DNA of 64,000 bases from Phytophthora colocasiae. Taxonomy: Eukaryota; Oomycota; Peronosporomycetes; Peronosporales; Peronosporaceae. Location of the stretch: positions 1,364,001 through 1,428,000 of the forward strand of contig JAGKQI010000046.1 of NCBI GenBank assembly GCA_018806915.1, given 5' to 3'. Below the pieces are notes generated by a model. It searched no databases and was not told the origin of the DNA. It worked only from the letters and a program-made list of their open reading frames with translations. The position numbers and the translations under genes were made by a program. Positions 9,583 through 19,618 of this stretch are shown piece after piece (within the stretch, counting starts at the first letter, position 1; every line of letters starts with the position of its first letter).

Positions 9583-11063
9583 CGAAATCTGCGCCCACCG
9601 CTTGTGCGGAATTTCCAGCGGTGTAGCAACCCTGCGGGCTTCTGCTGAGATGCTTTTATTCGCTGGCAGAGTTCACACGATTGAACGTACTTGGAGACAG
9701 TCTTCTGCATATTCAACCAGTAGAATTTCTGCTGAGCGATCGCTAACGTCTTCTTGGAGCCGGGGTGTCCACGTGCAGCTGTGTCGTGGCATTCAAATAG
9801 GATAGCGTTGCGTAGGTCATTATCAGCAGGAATACAAAGTCTTCGAGGGCCGTCGGTGCCGCATCGAAGGTAAATGAGCTCGTCCTCGAGAAAAAGGTCG
9901 GGTAGCAACGCGCGCAACGTCGGGTGAAGGTCGATCGGTGCTGCCAAACTGTCGTCTGCGCGTTTGAGATGACGCAGGACTGGGCCAAATAACGTGTCTT
10001 CGGGGTACAGGCGTTTGCATTGATGCTGAATCGAAGGGCGTTGACGCATGTAGTTAAAAAATTCCACGTCAGGGGTTGACACACGTTGTAATTTCGTCAA
10101 TTGGTCGAGAAGTGAGCCGAGTGACACGTGCGAATGGCGCTCTTCGTCAGAAAGTTGTGGAGATCGAGAAATAGCGTCAGCCACGACATTTGTTTCCCCT
10201 GGTATCCACTTGAAACGGGGCTGAAAAAGGCTGAGCTCGTTCAACCAGCGAGCTAAACGTTGAGAGCACGTAGTTTGCCGAAGCAACGACTCAAGAGTTT
10301 TGTGATCCGTGTCGATGTAAAAGGGTTTGTCAATGAGATATGGCTTCCACGTTCTCATGGCGTGTAGCGCCGCCAGTAATTCCTTCTCGCGTGTGGGGTA
10401 CATTCGCTCAGCAGTGTTGAGCTTCCGACCACCATAGGCAATGATTTTTTCCCGTCCGTCCGTGTCGACTTGGAACAAATACCCACCAATTGCGTAGTCG
10501 GAGGCATCGGTCTTCACGTGAAATGGACGGTTAGAATCGGGATGCGCGAGAACTGGAGGAGAAGATAGTCTGCGCTTCAGCTCCGTAAATGCTTTCACTT
10601 GCTCTGTTGAAAGCTCAATACGCTCGTTTTTGGTTCGACCGCGAGTTGCGTCCGTGAGTGGGGCCACGAGCGATGAGAAATCCGGACAATACTTGAGGAC
10701 GTAGACACAGGTGCCGAGGAATAACTGCAATTCGCGTTTCGTTTTCGGTTGTGGCCATTCTTGAATGGTGCGGATCTTGTCTGGGTCCATCCGAATTCCT
10801 TGCCGTCCGATGTAATCTCCTAAACACGGTATTTCCTTAGCACAAAATGTGCATTTCGAAAGCTTGACGTACAGCTGTTGCTGCTTGCATCGTGCTAGGA
10901 CCTTGTCAAGCGCTTCCAGGTGATCCTTCATTGAGTCCGTCTTAGTGAAAACGAATAAATCATCAAAGTAAGCGCGGCAGCACTCACCTAGGTCACCGAA
11001 AACCGTTTGCATCAGCCGGTTAAATGCTGATGGACTCGATGACAGTCCCATGGGCGTCACCAA
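9561..11063 (-). pseudogene. Gypsy-A reverse transcriptase (C-terminal part), RNase H, integrase zinc domain
   Basis: 500 residues. It begins at the LVTPMGL region of reverse transcriptase and holds the catalytic AYFDDLFVF box. RNase H follows (KTDASDYAIGG, REKELLAA, DTDHKTLE), then KWIPGETNVVADAISR. An HHCC zinc domain of integrase comes next (H-x-HPG region, CELCQRIK). The upstream fingers of the polymerase are in another frame (11057-11998). The last 25 residues are out-of-frame text after a shift near 9620. Homologous residues continue at 9582 in the integrase frame. Confidence 0.88.
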
Positions 11064-12209
11064 GTATTCGAACAGGCCATCCGGCGTCGAGAAAGCGGTG
11101 TAGGGTATATCGGACTCACGTAGTCGAACCTGAAAAATCCCCAGAGCAGATCAAGCGCCGAGAACAGTCGACCTTTAGCCATGGCATCGTAGATATCTTC
11201 CTTTCGCGGAATTGGAGTGGCGGGAACTCTCACCCGAGCATTGATAGCCCTGAAATCGTGGACAATCCGCCAACCGACTGCCTTCCGCACGCAGAACGTA
11301 GGTGAGGAGAATGGTGATTTTGACGGACGGATCATTTTCGCGTCCAGCATCTCCCGCGTCCACTTCCGTACAGCTTCCTTTTGCTCCTCGCTCAGTCGGA
11401 ATTGCTTCCGTGCCACCGGAGCTGAATCACTCAGCTCGATCTCTGCCTCGACGTCGATTGAACGAGTCGGCGGCACGCTTGGCAGCTCGGTCACGAATAC
11501 TGTGCCCTTGTACTTCAGGATAACCGGCTCAACCGGGTGGCCACGAAAGGCTTCCCAATCTGTGGACAATTGACGCGCCGTCTTTTCCGATGCAATGCGA
11601 ACGAAAAAGCCGAAGTCTCCCTCAGCAAGCTTCATCTTGTGTAACTCCTTGGCGGGTACGACTCGAGTCTCACCTGTTGACGCGAGCAAGGTGTGTTTCG
11701 TGTAGTACATCATGAGGTCACTGTGTGCTGCTACGGGTGACTTCGAGCTCTTTTGTTTTCGGGAAATTCTTGCTCCGGCGACTCGAACAGCGGGGCCCTC
11801 GCGTACACACTGGTGAAAAGGCGAGGATTCTTGAGAGTCACGGTGCTTGATGCGTTTTTCCTTCCAGTTGATCTCGGGGTTTACCTCCTCTAGCCACGGC
11901 ATCCCGAGCAAGATGTTCTTGCTTCTCGGGTATCTCCATGACAAATGCTTCGGTATGATACACGGGGAATCCGTTAAGGATAATGTCCAGCTTGGCAATT
12001 CGGCGGGGGATTAGGACTCTGTTGTTCATCCCAAGAGTTATCTCGAGGGGCTTCGAGCTCTCGACCACCTTCAGGTGAAGACGCTCGGCTGCACGCGGAC
12101 TGATGGCGTTGAAGCTGGCACCACTATCAATGAAAGCACTCACTTCAACATCAGCAATTGTACCCGCGTGGGATAGATAGCAGTAAATATTTTCCTGACG
12201 GCGACACAA
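11057..12209 (-). pseudogene. Gypsy-A protease and reverse transcriptase N-terminal part
   Basis: Two overlapping frames. 12209-11838 holds a retropepsin-like aspartic protease (FIDSGASFNAIS; the catalytic Asp is within DSG). Near 11930 the frame shifts to 11998-11057, which carries the linker after the LGMPWL motif and the start of reverse transcriptase (SPFSSPTFCVRKAVGWRIVHDFR, then PRKEDIYDAMA, LDLLWGFF). Near 11120 another shift moves to the frame with the FDD box. One polyprotein is thus split by at least two indels. Confidence 0.85.
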
Positions 12210-12273
12210 TACCGGATTTTCGTCATGGTAGTTGAAAGTGTGGCGCGTCTGGTGATTTTGGCCGGCGGAGAGA

Positions 12274-13365
12274 TTACTGCCAGTTCTCTTCGTGGGTTCC
12301 GGCTCGACAGGTGGCCGACCTACCGAGCCGCGCCGTTTTTTGGCGGATCGGACTTGCTGGCCGTGGCAGCGTGACTATCGCGCTTCCGGGCACGGCACAT
12401 GTCGATCGTGTGGCCAATTTTCTCGCAGTAGCTGCAGGTCGGTTTAGCCCCGCCTCCTTCTGTGCTCCAACTTCCTTGTTTGCTGGATGCTGCTGCGGTT
12501 TGGTTTCCTTCTTGGTATCATTGTTACGGGCGGATTGAGCAGGTCGAGAGTCTTCGAATCGTTGCGCGAGTTCGATCGTGGCCTGTAGGCTATCAGGCAC
12601 GTTCTGCGAGATAAAGCTGCTGGTCTCTGCGCGCAAATTTCGCTGGTACATCCAGCGCTTGACGGATTCCGGTAGCTCCTCGTCGAGCTGCGACAGGAGG
12701 TGGAGGAACTTCGTCGTATACTCCTGCTGAGAGCCTTGCCAGCGCAAATCGTGCAGCTTGGTGAGAACCTTTTGCTGGAAATCGCGATCGCGAAACCGTT
12801 CGCGGATCTTCGCTTTGAAAAGATCCCATGTAGCTGGCTGATCGGGTCCTAAGGAAAGCTTAAAATCGCGAAACCAGGTCTGAGCTACGGTGCCAAGGTT
12901 TGCGAAAATTGTGTCAACAAACTCAGACGAGTTGCGACGCATTTCTTCTCGGTGCTGGGCATAGTACTGCTCCGTACTAAATATCCACAGCTCTAAATCT
13001 TCCGAGGCGTTTCCCTTGAAAATAGGCGGATCTCCCTTCTTTTTCTGTGGCAGTCGTAGTTGCGTCTGCTGCGACAGTAGCTGCTGCTGGAAGGCGAGTT
13101 GCTGGGCCATCATTTCACGCATCTGCACCTGCTGTTGCTGCTGTGAGTGCATCATGAACTGCATCATCTGGGTCAACATATTGGCGTCGGGTGCTTGCGC
13201 TTGAGGCTGCGACTGCTGTTGCTGAGCAGCGCCTTCGCCTTCGTGGCCAGTCGAGGGTTCCTGAGCATCCACTGGCGGTTCGGGCGGATGAGATGTAGCA
13301 TCGTCTTCGTCACGAGTACGGCGTGTACGACGTGGCCTTGGGTTCGGACTCTCCTGTCCTGACAT
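12274..13365 (-). pseudogene. Gypsy-A gag
   Basis: 363 residues open from ATG at 13365. The N-terminus is Pro/Arg-rich (SPNPRPRRT) and a Gln-rich stretch follows. A retrotransposon gag domain spans about residues 110-260 (DLELWIFSTEQYY, WDLFKAKIRERFRDRDF). The CCHC zinc knuckle (C-x2-C-x4-H-x4-C, CSYCEKIGHTIDMC) lies at about 12396-12436 but in another frame, reached by a one-base shift near 12460. As read, the ORF therefore ends in nonsense. The ATG lies 63 bases from the LTR edge. Confidence 0.85.
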
Positions 13366-13427
13366 GACTTGAGGTGAGACTGGAGGGTCAACCCGCTTGC
13401 TTCTTAGCGTTTCTTTAGTTAATTAAC

Positions 13428-13670
13428 TGTCACGCTCTTGGGCGGTTGAGACTCGACTTAGTCAGAAAGCGTGTAAACTTGTATTGACTTCTTGTAGAGA
13501 ATGAAAAATCGAGAATGAAAAACTACCGAGTGTTCATCGGCGAGTGCCGGCATGCGCTGAAGGCGCGTTGAAGTTCAGCTTGCACTTGAAGTTGCCCTTG
13601 TCGTTGGCAGATCGCCATTCCTATCGTGGTGCACGGCTGTAGCTGAGGTGTAGGTGGTGCTAGCATTACA
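13428..13670 (-). repeat. Gypsy-A 5' LTR
   Basis: 243 bp, one base different from 6998-7240. This is the upstream LTR in the element's orientation. The sequence next to it inside the element (minus strand GTTAATTAACTAAAGAAAC) does not begin TGG. Confidence 0.95.
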
Positions 13671-13934
13671 GATAAATCAGGCGCGTCCGTTAGATGCCAT
13701 GGCTGATCGGAGAGAAAGCGTCGGGGTAAGACGTCAGGTTGTCATCGCGCCAGAAAGGAGAGTGCAGAGGTCTGGCGCTGTGTCGGGTGAACTCCTGGCA
13801 GCACTATTGCCCATTCTCCATCGAAAATGCATACAACTCACGTGGAAAATCTCCTGACTGGAGATCTCCACAGAACTGAGCGAGCCTCTTTGATTGGCAC
13901 GTAGGCGCCCATCACTTTGGTTAATGGTCGTTGG
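13671..13934. other. unique DNA between Gypsy-A and Copia
   Basis: 264 bp of host sequence, including one GATAA copy (13671-13675) and one GTTGG copy (13930-13934). On the plus strand an ATG at 13699 opens nine codons up to a GTAAGA donor-like site. On the minus strand an ATG at 13912 opens 23 codons up to GTGAGTT at 13841. Either could be a first exon of a gene separated from the rest by the insertions. Neither is proven. Confidence 0.4.
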
Positions 13935-14116
13935 TGTTGATTTGAGGCGAGTGTAAGGAGTGAAGGGAACGGAGAAGGATGTTCAGCTTGAGGTAAATTC
14001 AAGAGTGAGTGGACACGAAGTCTTGTAGCTCTCCTTCCGTGTCCTTAACGTATCCTACATCAGATCTTGAGTGCTATCTTACAAACGGCGACATTGCAGC
14101 TGCTGTAAACTCAACA
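13935..14116 (-). repeat. Copia 3' LTR
   Basis: 182 bp, identical to 18745-18926, with TGTTGA...TCAACA ends. Confidence 0.95.
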
Positions 14117-14350
14117 CTCCCCCGCAGCAGTTGCATCACCGATTCGCCCTCGGTCTATCCTTCACCGACACTCTAACAATGCCGTCGTCACTGACGGGCT
14201 TACATGGAAACCGGAGCCACGCGTACTGTGGGCTTATCCAGAGGCACTTGCACCGCAGGGACTCACCGTTTGCTGCTTTGCCTCCAATTAACTCCCCCGA
14301 TCGCCAGACACACCGGTATTGCTGCTCACGTCACTTTTAGTCAACTTCAA

Positions 14351-16384
14351 CTACGATGAGGAATCCTCGTGCATTGAGGCTCCGTCGTGGTCATCTCCGT
14401 GTGTTCTAGTTCGCAATCGTTTGCGGCGATTTTTCGAGTCCTTCGTGCGCGAAGGTGGTCTTTCTTGTCTGCTCTCGGTCTCTTCGTGTTGGACTTCGCT
14501 ACTCTCAGACACGTCCACCACTTTGAGACGCGATCGTAGCTCTGTGAATTGATCTCTTCCCAGTGGCTTGGTGAACGTGTCAGCTATGTTGTTTCTGGAC
14601 CCGACGTATTCCAACACAATATCTTCGCATCGGACATGCTCGCGGATGAAGTGATACCGCACATCTATATGCTTCGTTCTGGAATGTTGCGTTGGGTTTT
14701 CCGCTATGGCGATACAGGCTTGATTATCCTCGTAGATGGTAGTCGCTGCTTGCTCATATCCCAGTTCCAGCAGTAGTTGTCGTAAGAATAATACTTCTCT
14801 CGTGCAATGTGCGAGGGCAATGTATTCTGCTTCGGCCGTGGACTGAGCCACAATGCGTTGCTTTCTGCTGCTCCACGTTACTGCACAGTTTCCAATGAAA
14901 GTCACGTATCCTGACACGGACTTGCGCTCTTCCTCGTCAGCTGCATAATCCGAGTCGCTGAAAGCAGAGAGCGTCACTGTCGTTCCTCCAAATTCAAGCC
15001 CAAAATTCGATGTTCCCTTAACATATTTGATGATCTGCTTTACGGCTTCCCAATGCGGTTTGCCGTACGCGTTTAAGAAGCGACTGACGTCCTGAATTGA
15101 GTACGCCAAATCTGGTCTGCTCCCAATCATCAAATACATCAGACTTCCAACTGCTTGTCTGAAAGGCTTAGCTGCCATTTCTGCCATCACATCACCGGTT
15201 TCGTTATGGGGAGGCCTCACCAACTTTTTCCCTTGCGATGATGGAGTGTGCGACGCGAAAGCATGATTCATGTTGAACTTGCCGACGATTTTTGAGGCAT
15301 TGAGCTGCTGGTTTAACCACAGTTTTCGCCGTGTGCGATCGCGAGTGACTTTCATTCCAAGGATGTAGCTGACAGCTCCAAGGTCCTTTGCCTTAAAGGC
15401 ACTGCTGATTGATACTTTCACTGAGGCGACTTCCGATTTGGTCTTGGCAATGATCATGAGGTCATCCACGTATATAGCTACAATTTGTCGCCCCAGTTCC
15501 GTGATGCGAATGTAGACACATGCTTCACACTGGAGACGCTCGAAGCCTTCCCTTTCTAGATGTTCAGTGAGCGCTTTGTGCCACGCTCTTGGGGCCTGCT
15601 TGAGCCCGTAGAGGCTCTTCAAGAGTTTGCACACTAGCTCTTCTTTGCCGGGTTCTGTCATCCCTTCCGGTTGTTTTATGTACACGTCTTCCTCGAGTAG
15701 GCCATTAAGAAATGCTGTCTCTATGTCCATTTGATCACACTCCAGGTTTTCAATACAGACAATAGCAAGTAGAACTCGCAGTGATTCCAAGCGAACTACT
15801 GGAGCAAATACGTCGTCAAAATCGATATACTTGATCTGCTGACATCCGATCACCACCAGCCGAGCCTTGTATCGTTCAAGGGATCCGTCACTCCTATACT
15901 TCAGTTTGAATAGCCAACGACACGATAATGCTCGTTTCCCGGTCGGTAGCTTCATCAGCTTCCAGGTATTGTTCGCATGGAGTGCTTCGCCTTCGGTTTT
16001 CATAGCTTCACGCCATTTTGCTGCATCTGGTCGTGTCATCGCCTCTTTATACGACCTTGGCTCCACGCCCATGCCGGTGCTTGCAATACTGTCAAGTAAT
16101 TCTTTGTGCGTGACGTTCTCCAGCGCAACAAGGACTTCCGCTTGCTTTTGTTTTCGAGCAGCATGGAGAATTGGTGTGATTGGAGTGCTGGTAAGCGCTT
16201 GTGGTCCGATCAGCGTTCGAAGCCAAGGGGCCGACGTTGGTGCATACGTCACTAGAGCCGGCCATGTAGTCGCCACGTTCACTGAGTTGAGATCAAAGTC
16301 CGAAATAAATTCCTCCAGTAAGACAATGTCATTCGCCGTGGGCTTCTCTTCTGCTGGGCGCTGGTTCAAAAAGAGTAAGTCCAC
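14351..16384 (-). pseudogene. Copia reverse transcriptase and RNase H
   Basis: 677 residues in one open frame. It carries the RVT_2 family features: WREAMKTEGEALHANNTW, the fingers ALSCRWLFKLKY, the palm MDIETAFLNG, and the catalytic YVDDLMII box. RNase H follows (SDSDYAADEEERKSVSGYV, then STAEAEYIAL and DNQACIAIA). The C-terminal tail is acidic/basic and Ser-rich. This part is intact, but the polyprotein upstream in integrase is frameshifted, so it cannot be made from a full gag-pol reading frame. Confidence 0.9.
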
Positions 16385-16399
16385 CTCAGAGGTTGCCGT

Positions 16400-17062
16400 G
16401 CGTGTATAGTAGTCAAATCCAAAGCCGTGCGTGTCCCCAACTGACGAAACTCCTGTCGCTTGAGTTCTTGAGCAGCCGCAGAATTGGTTTCGTCAAAGTC
16501 ACGTGACAGGATGTGATGATCGCCCCTCGCGTACACTCAAGAATTTTCCAGCCTTTTGGTTGTCAGCATAGCCAACAAAAACACCCCGCACAGACCGGTA
16601 GTCCAGCTTCTGCCGTTTTTGACCCGCACGAGCTTTCGGGTGCGTTTTTCGTCGGCACATACACGTAAGCAAGCGCACCAAACTCGAAGGTTACTAACAT
16701 CAGGTGCTTGTCCGTGCCATAGCTCATATGGCGTGACTCCAGTGCCCGCAGAGAGAGTACGGTTGTACGCGTAGACCATCGACAAGATCGCTTCGCCCCA
16801 GAGTTGCTTAGGTGCGTTGGCAGCAATGAGAACCGTCCTCACTTTGTTGAATAGCACGCGAAATCTCACTTCAGACATGCCATTTTGTTCAGGCGTGTAT
16901 GCGATGGTCGTATCCCGCTCGACTCCATTCTCTCGACAGTAAGTAGTAAATTGGTCACTCAAATACTCACCACCGTTGTCACTGATGAACTTGTGAATTG
17001 CGCGATTGTGCTTCGTTTCAACCAGTGCCTTGTAGTCCAGAAAGCAGCGAAAGAACTCCGAT
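16400..17062 (-). pseudogene. Copia integrase core, frameshifted
   Basis: The frame at about 17060-16537 contains the second catalytic Asp in FISDNGGEYLSDQF and the Glu in YTPEQNGMSE. The usual AILSMVYAYNRT and GTGVTPYELWHG segments follow. The first catalytic Asp (HSDIAGPVEYPS) is in the gag-protease frame upstream, so a one-base shift lies near 17060. Near 16630 the frame shifts again (VRGVFVGYADNQKAGKF is read elsewhere), and once more before the reverse transcriptase frame. At least three indels break this region. Confidence 0.85.
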
Positions 17063-18740
17063 CTCGCTCCAGTTTGAGAGATGGATACTCCACGGGCCCA
17101 GCAATGTCACTGTGGACAACCGCGTTTGGTCCATCCATGTCTAAACGCTGGGACATTTTGAAGGATGCACGTCGCTTCGTGCCCAGTTCGCATGCGTCAC
17201 AAGGAAGACGATCAGTCTCAGGTTTCAAATTCATTCCAGTCACTATCTGCTGCTTGGACTTTTTGCTGATGATAGCTTTGCTTGCGTGCCCGAGACGACG
17301 GTGCATTAAGTCCAGTGTTAAATCAGGGCGCACCGCGAGTGCTTCAGGCGTGGGCAGCGTCGATCGCAGTATGTACAGGCCATTCGGACTTGGGCAGCAG
17401 GTAATCTTGAAGAAATCGTTGGCGATGATGGCGGAGCCGGGAATGGAGTGGAAATCAAAGCGTGTGCCTTGGTGAGCAGCTTGGCTTACCGACAGCAAGT
17501 TCATGCCCAACTTCGGCACCAGCAGAACATTACCCAGGCGCACCTGTGCAACCTGTCCGTTGTCCATAACTACATTAAGTAGTACGGTACCCCGACCTTC
17601 GACCGGCACACGGTCATTGTTTGCAACTCGAACTGTCTTGCGCGTTGCTCGCTGGTCACATTCCAACTCAGTGAACAGCGCTCTGTTGCTGGTCATGTGG
17701 TCTGTGCATCCAGAGTCGATCACCCACAGAATTTCTTCCGAAGTACTAGTTACCAGTGCTTTGCTAGTCACAGCCGCCAGACCCCAAGTTTCTCCTAGCA
17801 CAGCCGGAAGTGGCTCTATGCCAGGGTTGTCAATGTTGTCACCACTGTCTACAGTCACAACTGTGGCTGCGTTGCGATCATTCTGTTCGTCTTCCACCGG
17901 TATTCCTCTTTCTCGGAGGTGTCTGCGTCTAAGATGACAGTTTTGCTTTACATGGCCGGTCTTCTGGCAATAAAAGCATGGATGCGGAGGCTGGTAGGGA
18001 GTGGAACGCGTACCCATTCTTTGGCTTGGAGTGCGAACGCTCTTTCTTGCAGCAACGAGAAGTGCTTCAATCCGCTGCAGAGCGTCGGAATCCCGCTCGG
18101 TGGTCGCAGCATTCACTTCAATGACCGCAGACGGGTGGTCATGTTTTCTTCGTGAGTATTCCGCCATTACACTACTTTCCATCACAGACCATGGGAGAGG
18201 TTGGTCTTGAGTAAAATAAATGCTTTTGAATTGAGACCACGAATCCGGCAGGCTAGTCAGGAGTTGGCACACCTTCTCCTTGTCATCAACCGGTTTTGAT
18301 TGACGCCCCAGTTTTTCCGCAAGCGTTTTCAACTTGTTCAAGTGGGCAGTCATTTCATCACCTTCCGAGTATTTGAGAGCAATGAATTGCTCTCGCAGGG
18401 CGACAAGATTGCCCCAGTTCTTAGGCTCGTAAGTCTTCTCCAAGTACTCAAACACCTCGAAAGCGTACCGCTTGCTACCGACGCTAACAACTAAGTCGTC
18501 AGTAAGAGTTTCCAGCAGAAACGCTTTTGCAGCTTTCTCACGGCGCCAGAAGTCTTCTTCACGTGACGATCCGCGCCGTGGTGGCATTTCACGTAGGATC
18601 ACAATGTTCCAGAGGTTCTTCGCATCGAGGCGTGACTTGACTCGCATCTTCCAGGCAGTGTAGTTCGAGCCGTTGAAGCTCATGGCAGAGTTCCATTTCA
18701 TGGACATGAAATCGCTGTTCTCGGAAGTGTTTGGGCTCAT
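16959..18740 (-). pseudogene. Copia gag, protease and start of integrase
   Basis: The first ATG (18740) lies inside the primer binding site; further ATGs follow within 35 residues. The gag domain (NGSNYTAWKMRVKSRLDAKNLW) is followed by a CCHC zinc knuckle (CFYCQKTGHVKQNC) at about 17930-17980. A retropepsin-like protease (VIDSGCTDHMTS) comes next, then the GAG-pre-integrase zinc domain (LMHRRLGHAS, then CDACELGTKRRASF) and the first integrase Asp (HSDIAGPV). The text after about 17062 is out of frame. The frame is otherwise intact. Confidence 0.88.
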
Positions 18741-18744
18741 AACC
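18733..18744 (-). other. Copia primer binding site (initiator tRNA-Met half molecule)
   Basis: The minus-strand sequence GGTTATGAGCCC directly follows the 5' LTR. It is complementary to GGGCTCATAACC, the anticodon stem-loop of eukaryotic initiator tRNA-Met. Drosophila copia is known to prime from a 5' half of this tRNA. Assignment here is by sequence match of 12 bases. Confidence 0.75.
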
Positions 18745-18926
18745 TGTTGATTTGAGGCGAGTGTAAGGAGTGAAGGGAACGGAGAAGGATGTTCAGCTTG
18801 AGGTAAATTCAAGAGTGAGTGGACACGAAGTCTTGTAGCTCTCCTTCCGTGTCCTTAACGTATCCTACATCAGATCTTGAGTGCTATCTTACAAACGGCG
18901 ACATTGCAGCTGCTGTAAACTCAACA
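18745..18926 (-). repeat. Copia 5' LTR
   Basis: 182 bp, identical to 13935-14116. The duplication copy GTTGG follows at 18927. Confidence 0.95.
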
Positions 18927-19618
18927 GTTGGCAGCCAACTTGGCTGCTGGTCGAATCGAAAAGATACGAAAAGATACGAGCTTGGTTGTCGCTACGCGAT
19001 CGAGCTTTTTCTCAGAGTAGCCGTCAGTGCTGTGCCTGCCAGGCAGCCTGGCCAAGTTAGATATGTAGCTTCACTCTTCAATCTTCATCGCTGGACAACA
19101 ACCTGCAAGAGCGGTCGGTAGTCTTCAATCCGCTTATAGGTGCTCTTAATTTGGGCTACGCTCCGTCTACGGTTCGTGGTGGACCGCAAGTTCAACCCCA
19201 AAAAGACTCTCTCTCTCGCCTAGATCTCATCGAGACACAAGGGCGCGCTCAGAGCCATCGCCGCCGCACACACAGGTCCAGGTGTTTGCTTGCCTTCACC
19301 TCGCCGATCGTTTGTTGTTCTCTCCGCCCGGTCTACGCATTCGTTGGTTTCCAACCAGCTGCCTTGTAGTGCCGCCGACGTTCAAGCGGCACCTCTTTTC
19401 TCTTCTCGGCACACAGTTTCGCCTGCCGCGCCGCCAAGAAGAGAGCGAGCGAGACGCAGCAACTGAGCAGCACCATTGGCCAGGCCTTCTTCTGCCTTCA
19501 GACGCGGCCGCAGCCCGTGGCCCCGTACGCGAACGGAGCAGTGCTGAGCTTCCACGCGCCAGGCGCCCCCGAGGACATACGTGAACGCTTAACGCGCCTG
19601 TTGAACCTCCCCACTGAC
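18927..19618 (+). other. 5' region of the PX gene, partly open reading frame
   Basis: From 19370 to 19618 the PX gene's frame is open and reads like protein (APYANGAVLSFHAPGAPED), but it has no ATG. A good 3' splice site (CTTCTGCCTTCAG) ends at 19501. The only ATG on the plus strand between the Copia edge and 19619 is followed at once by a stop. The true start may thus be in an upstream exon. Confidence 0.5.

Larger units (their letters stand above)
6998..13670 (-). mobile_element. Gypsy-A: chromodomain Ty3/Gypsy retrotransposon, nested hAT inside
   Basis: Two 243-bp direct LTRs (6998-7240 and 13428-13670) bound the element. They start TGTCACGC and end CATTACA on the plus strand and differ at one base that I can see (7061 G, 13491 C). 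A 5-bp target duplication GATAA flanks it (6993-6997 and 13671-13675). Genes run on the minus strand in Gypsy order: gag, protease, reverse transcriptase, RNase H, integrase, chromodomain. A G-rich polypurine tract (GGGGGGAG on the minus strand, near 8405-8412) lies beside the 3' LTR. The hAT element at 7243-8396 accounts for 1154 bp. Coding is broken by frameshifts at about 12460, 11930, 11060-11140 and 9620, so this copy is not autonomous. Confidence 0.95.
13935..18926 (-). mobile_element. Copia-type LTR retrotransposon
   Basis: Identical 182-bp LTRs (13935-14116 and 18745-18926) start TGTTGA and end TCAACA. They are flanked by the 5-bp duplication GTTGG (13930-13934 and 18927-18931). The order on the minus strand is gag, protease, integrase, reverse transcriptase/RNase H, which defines Copia. 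A polypurine tract (minus strand GCGGGGGAG) abuts the 3' LTR at 14117-14125. The primer site next to the 5' LTR matches the initiator tRNA anticodon arm. The integrase region is broken by frameshifts near 17060, 16630 and 16400-16500, so the copy is defective although very young. Confidence 0.95.

Noticed and set aside
15867..18155. Plus-strand open frames within Copia
   Set aside because: They are antisense to gag, integrase and reverse transcriptase, which have clear motifs.
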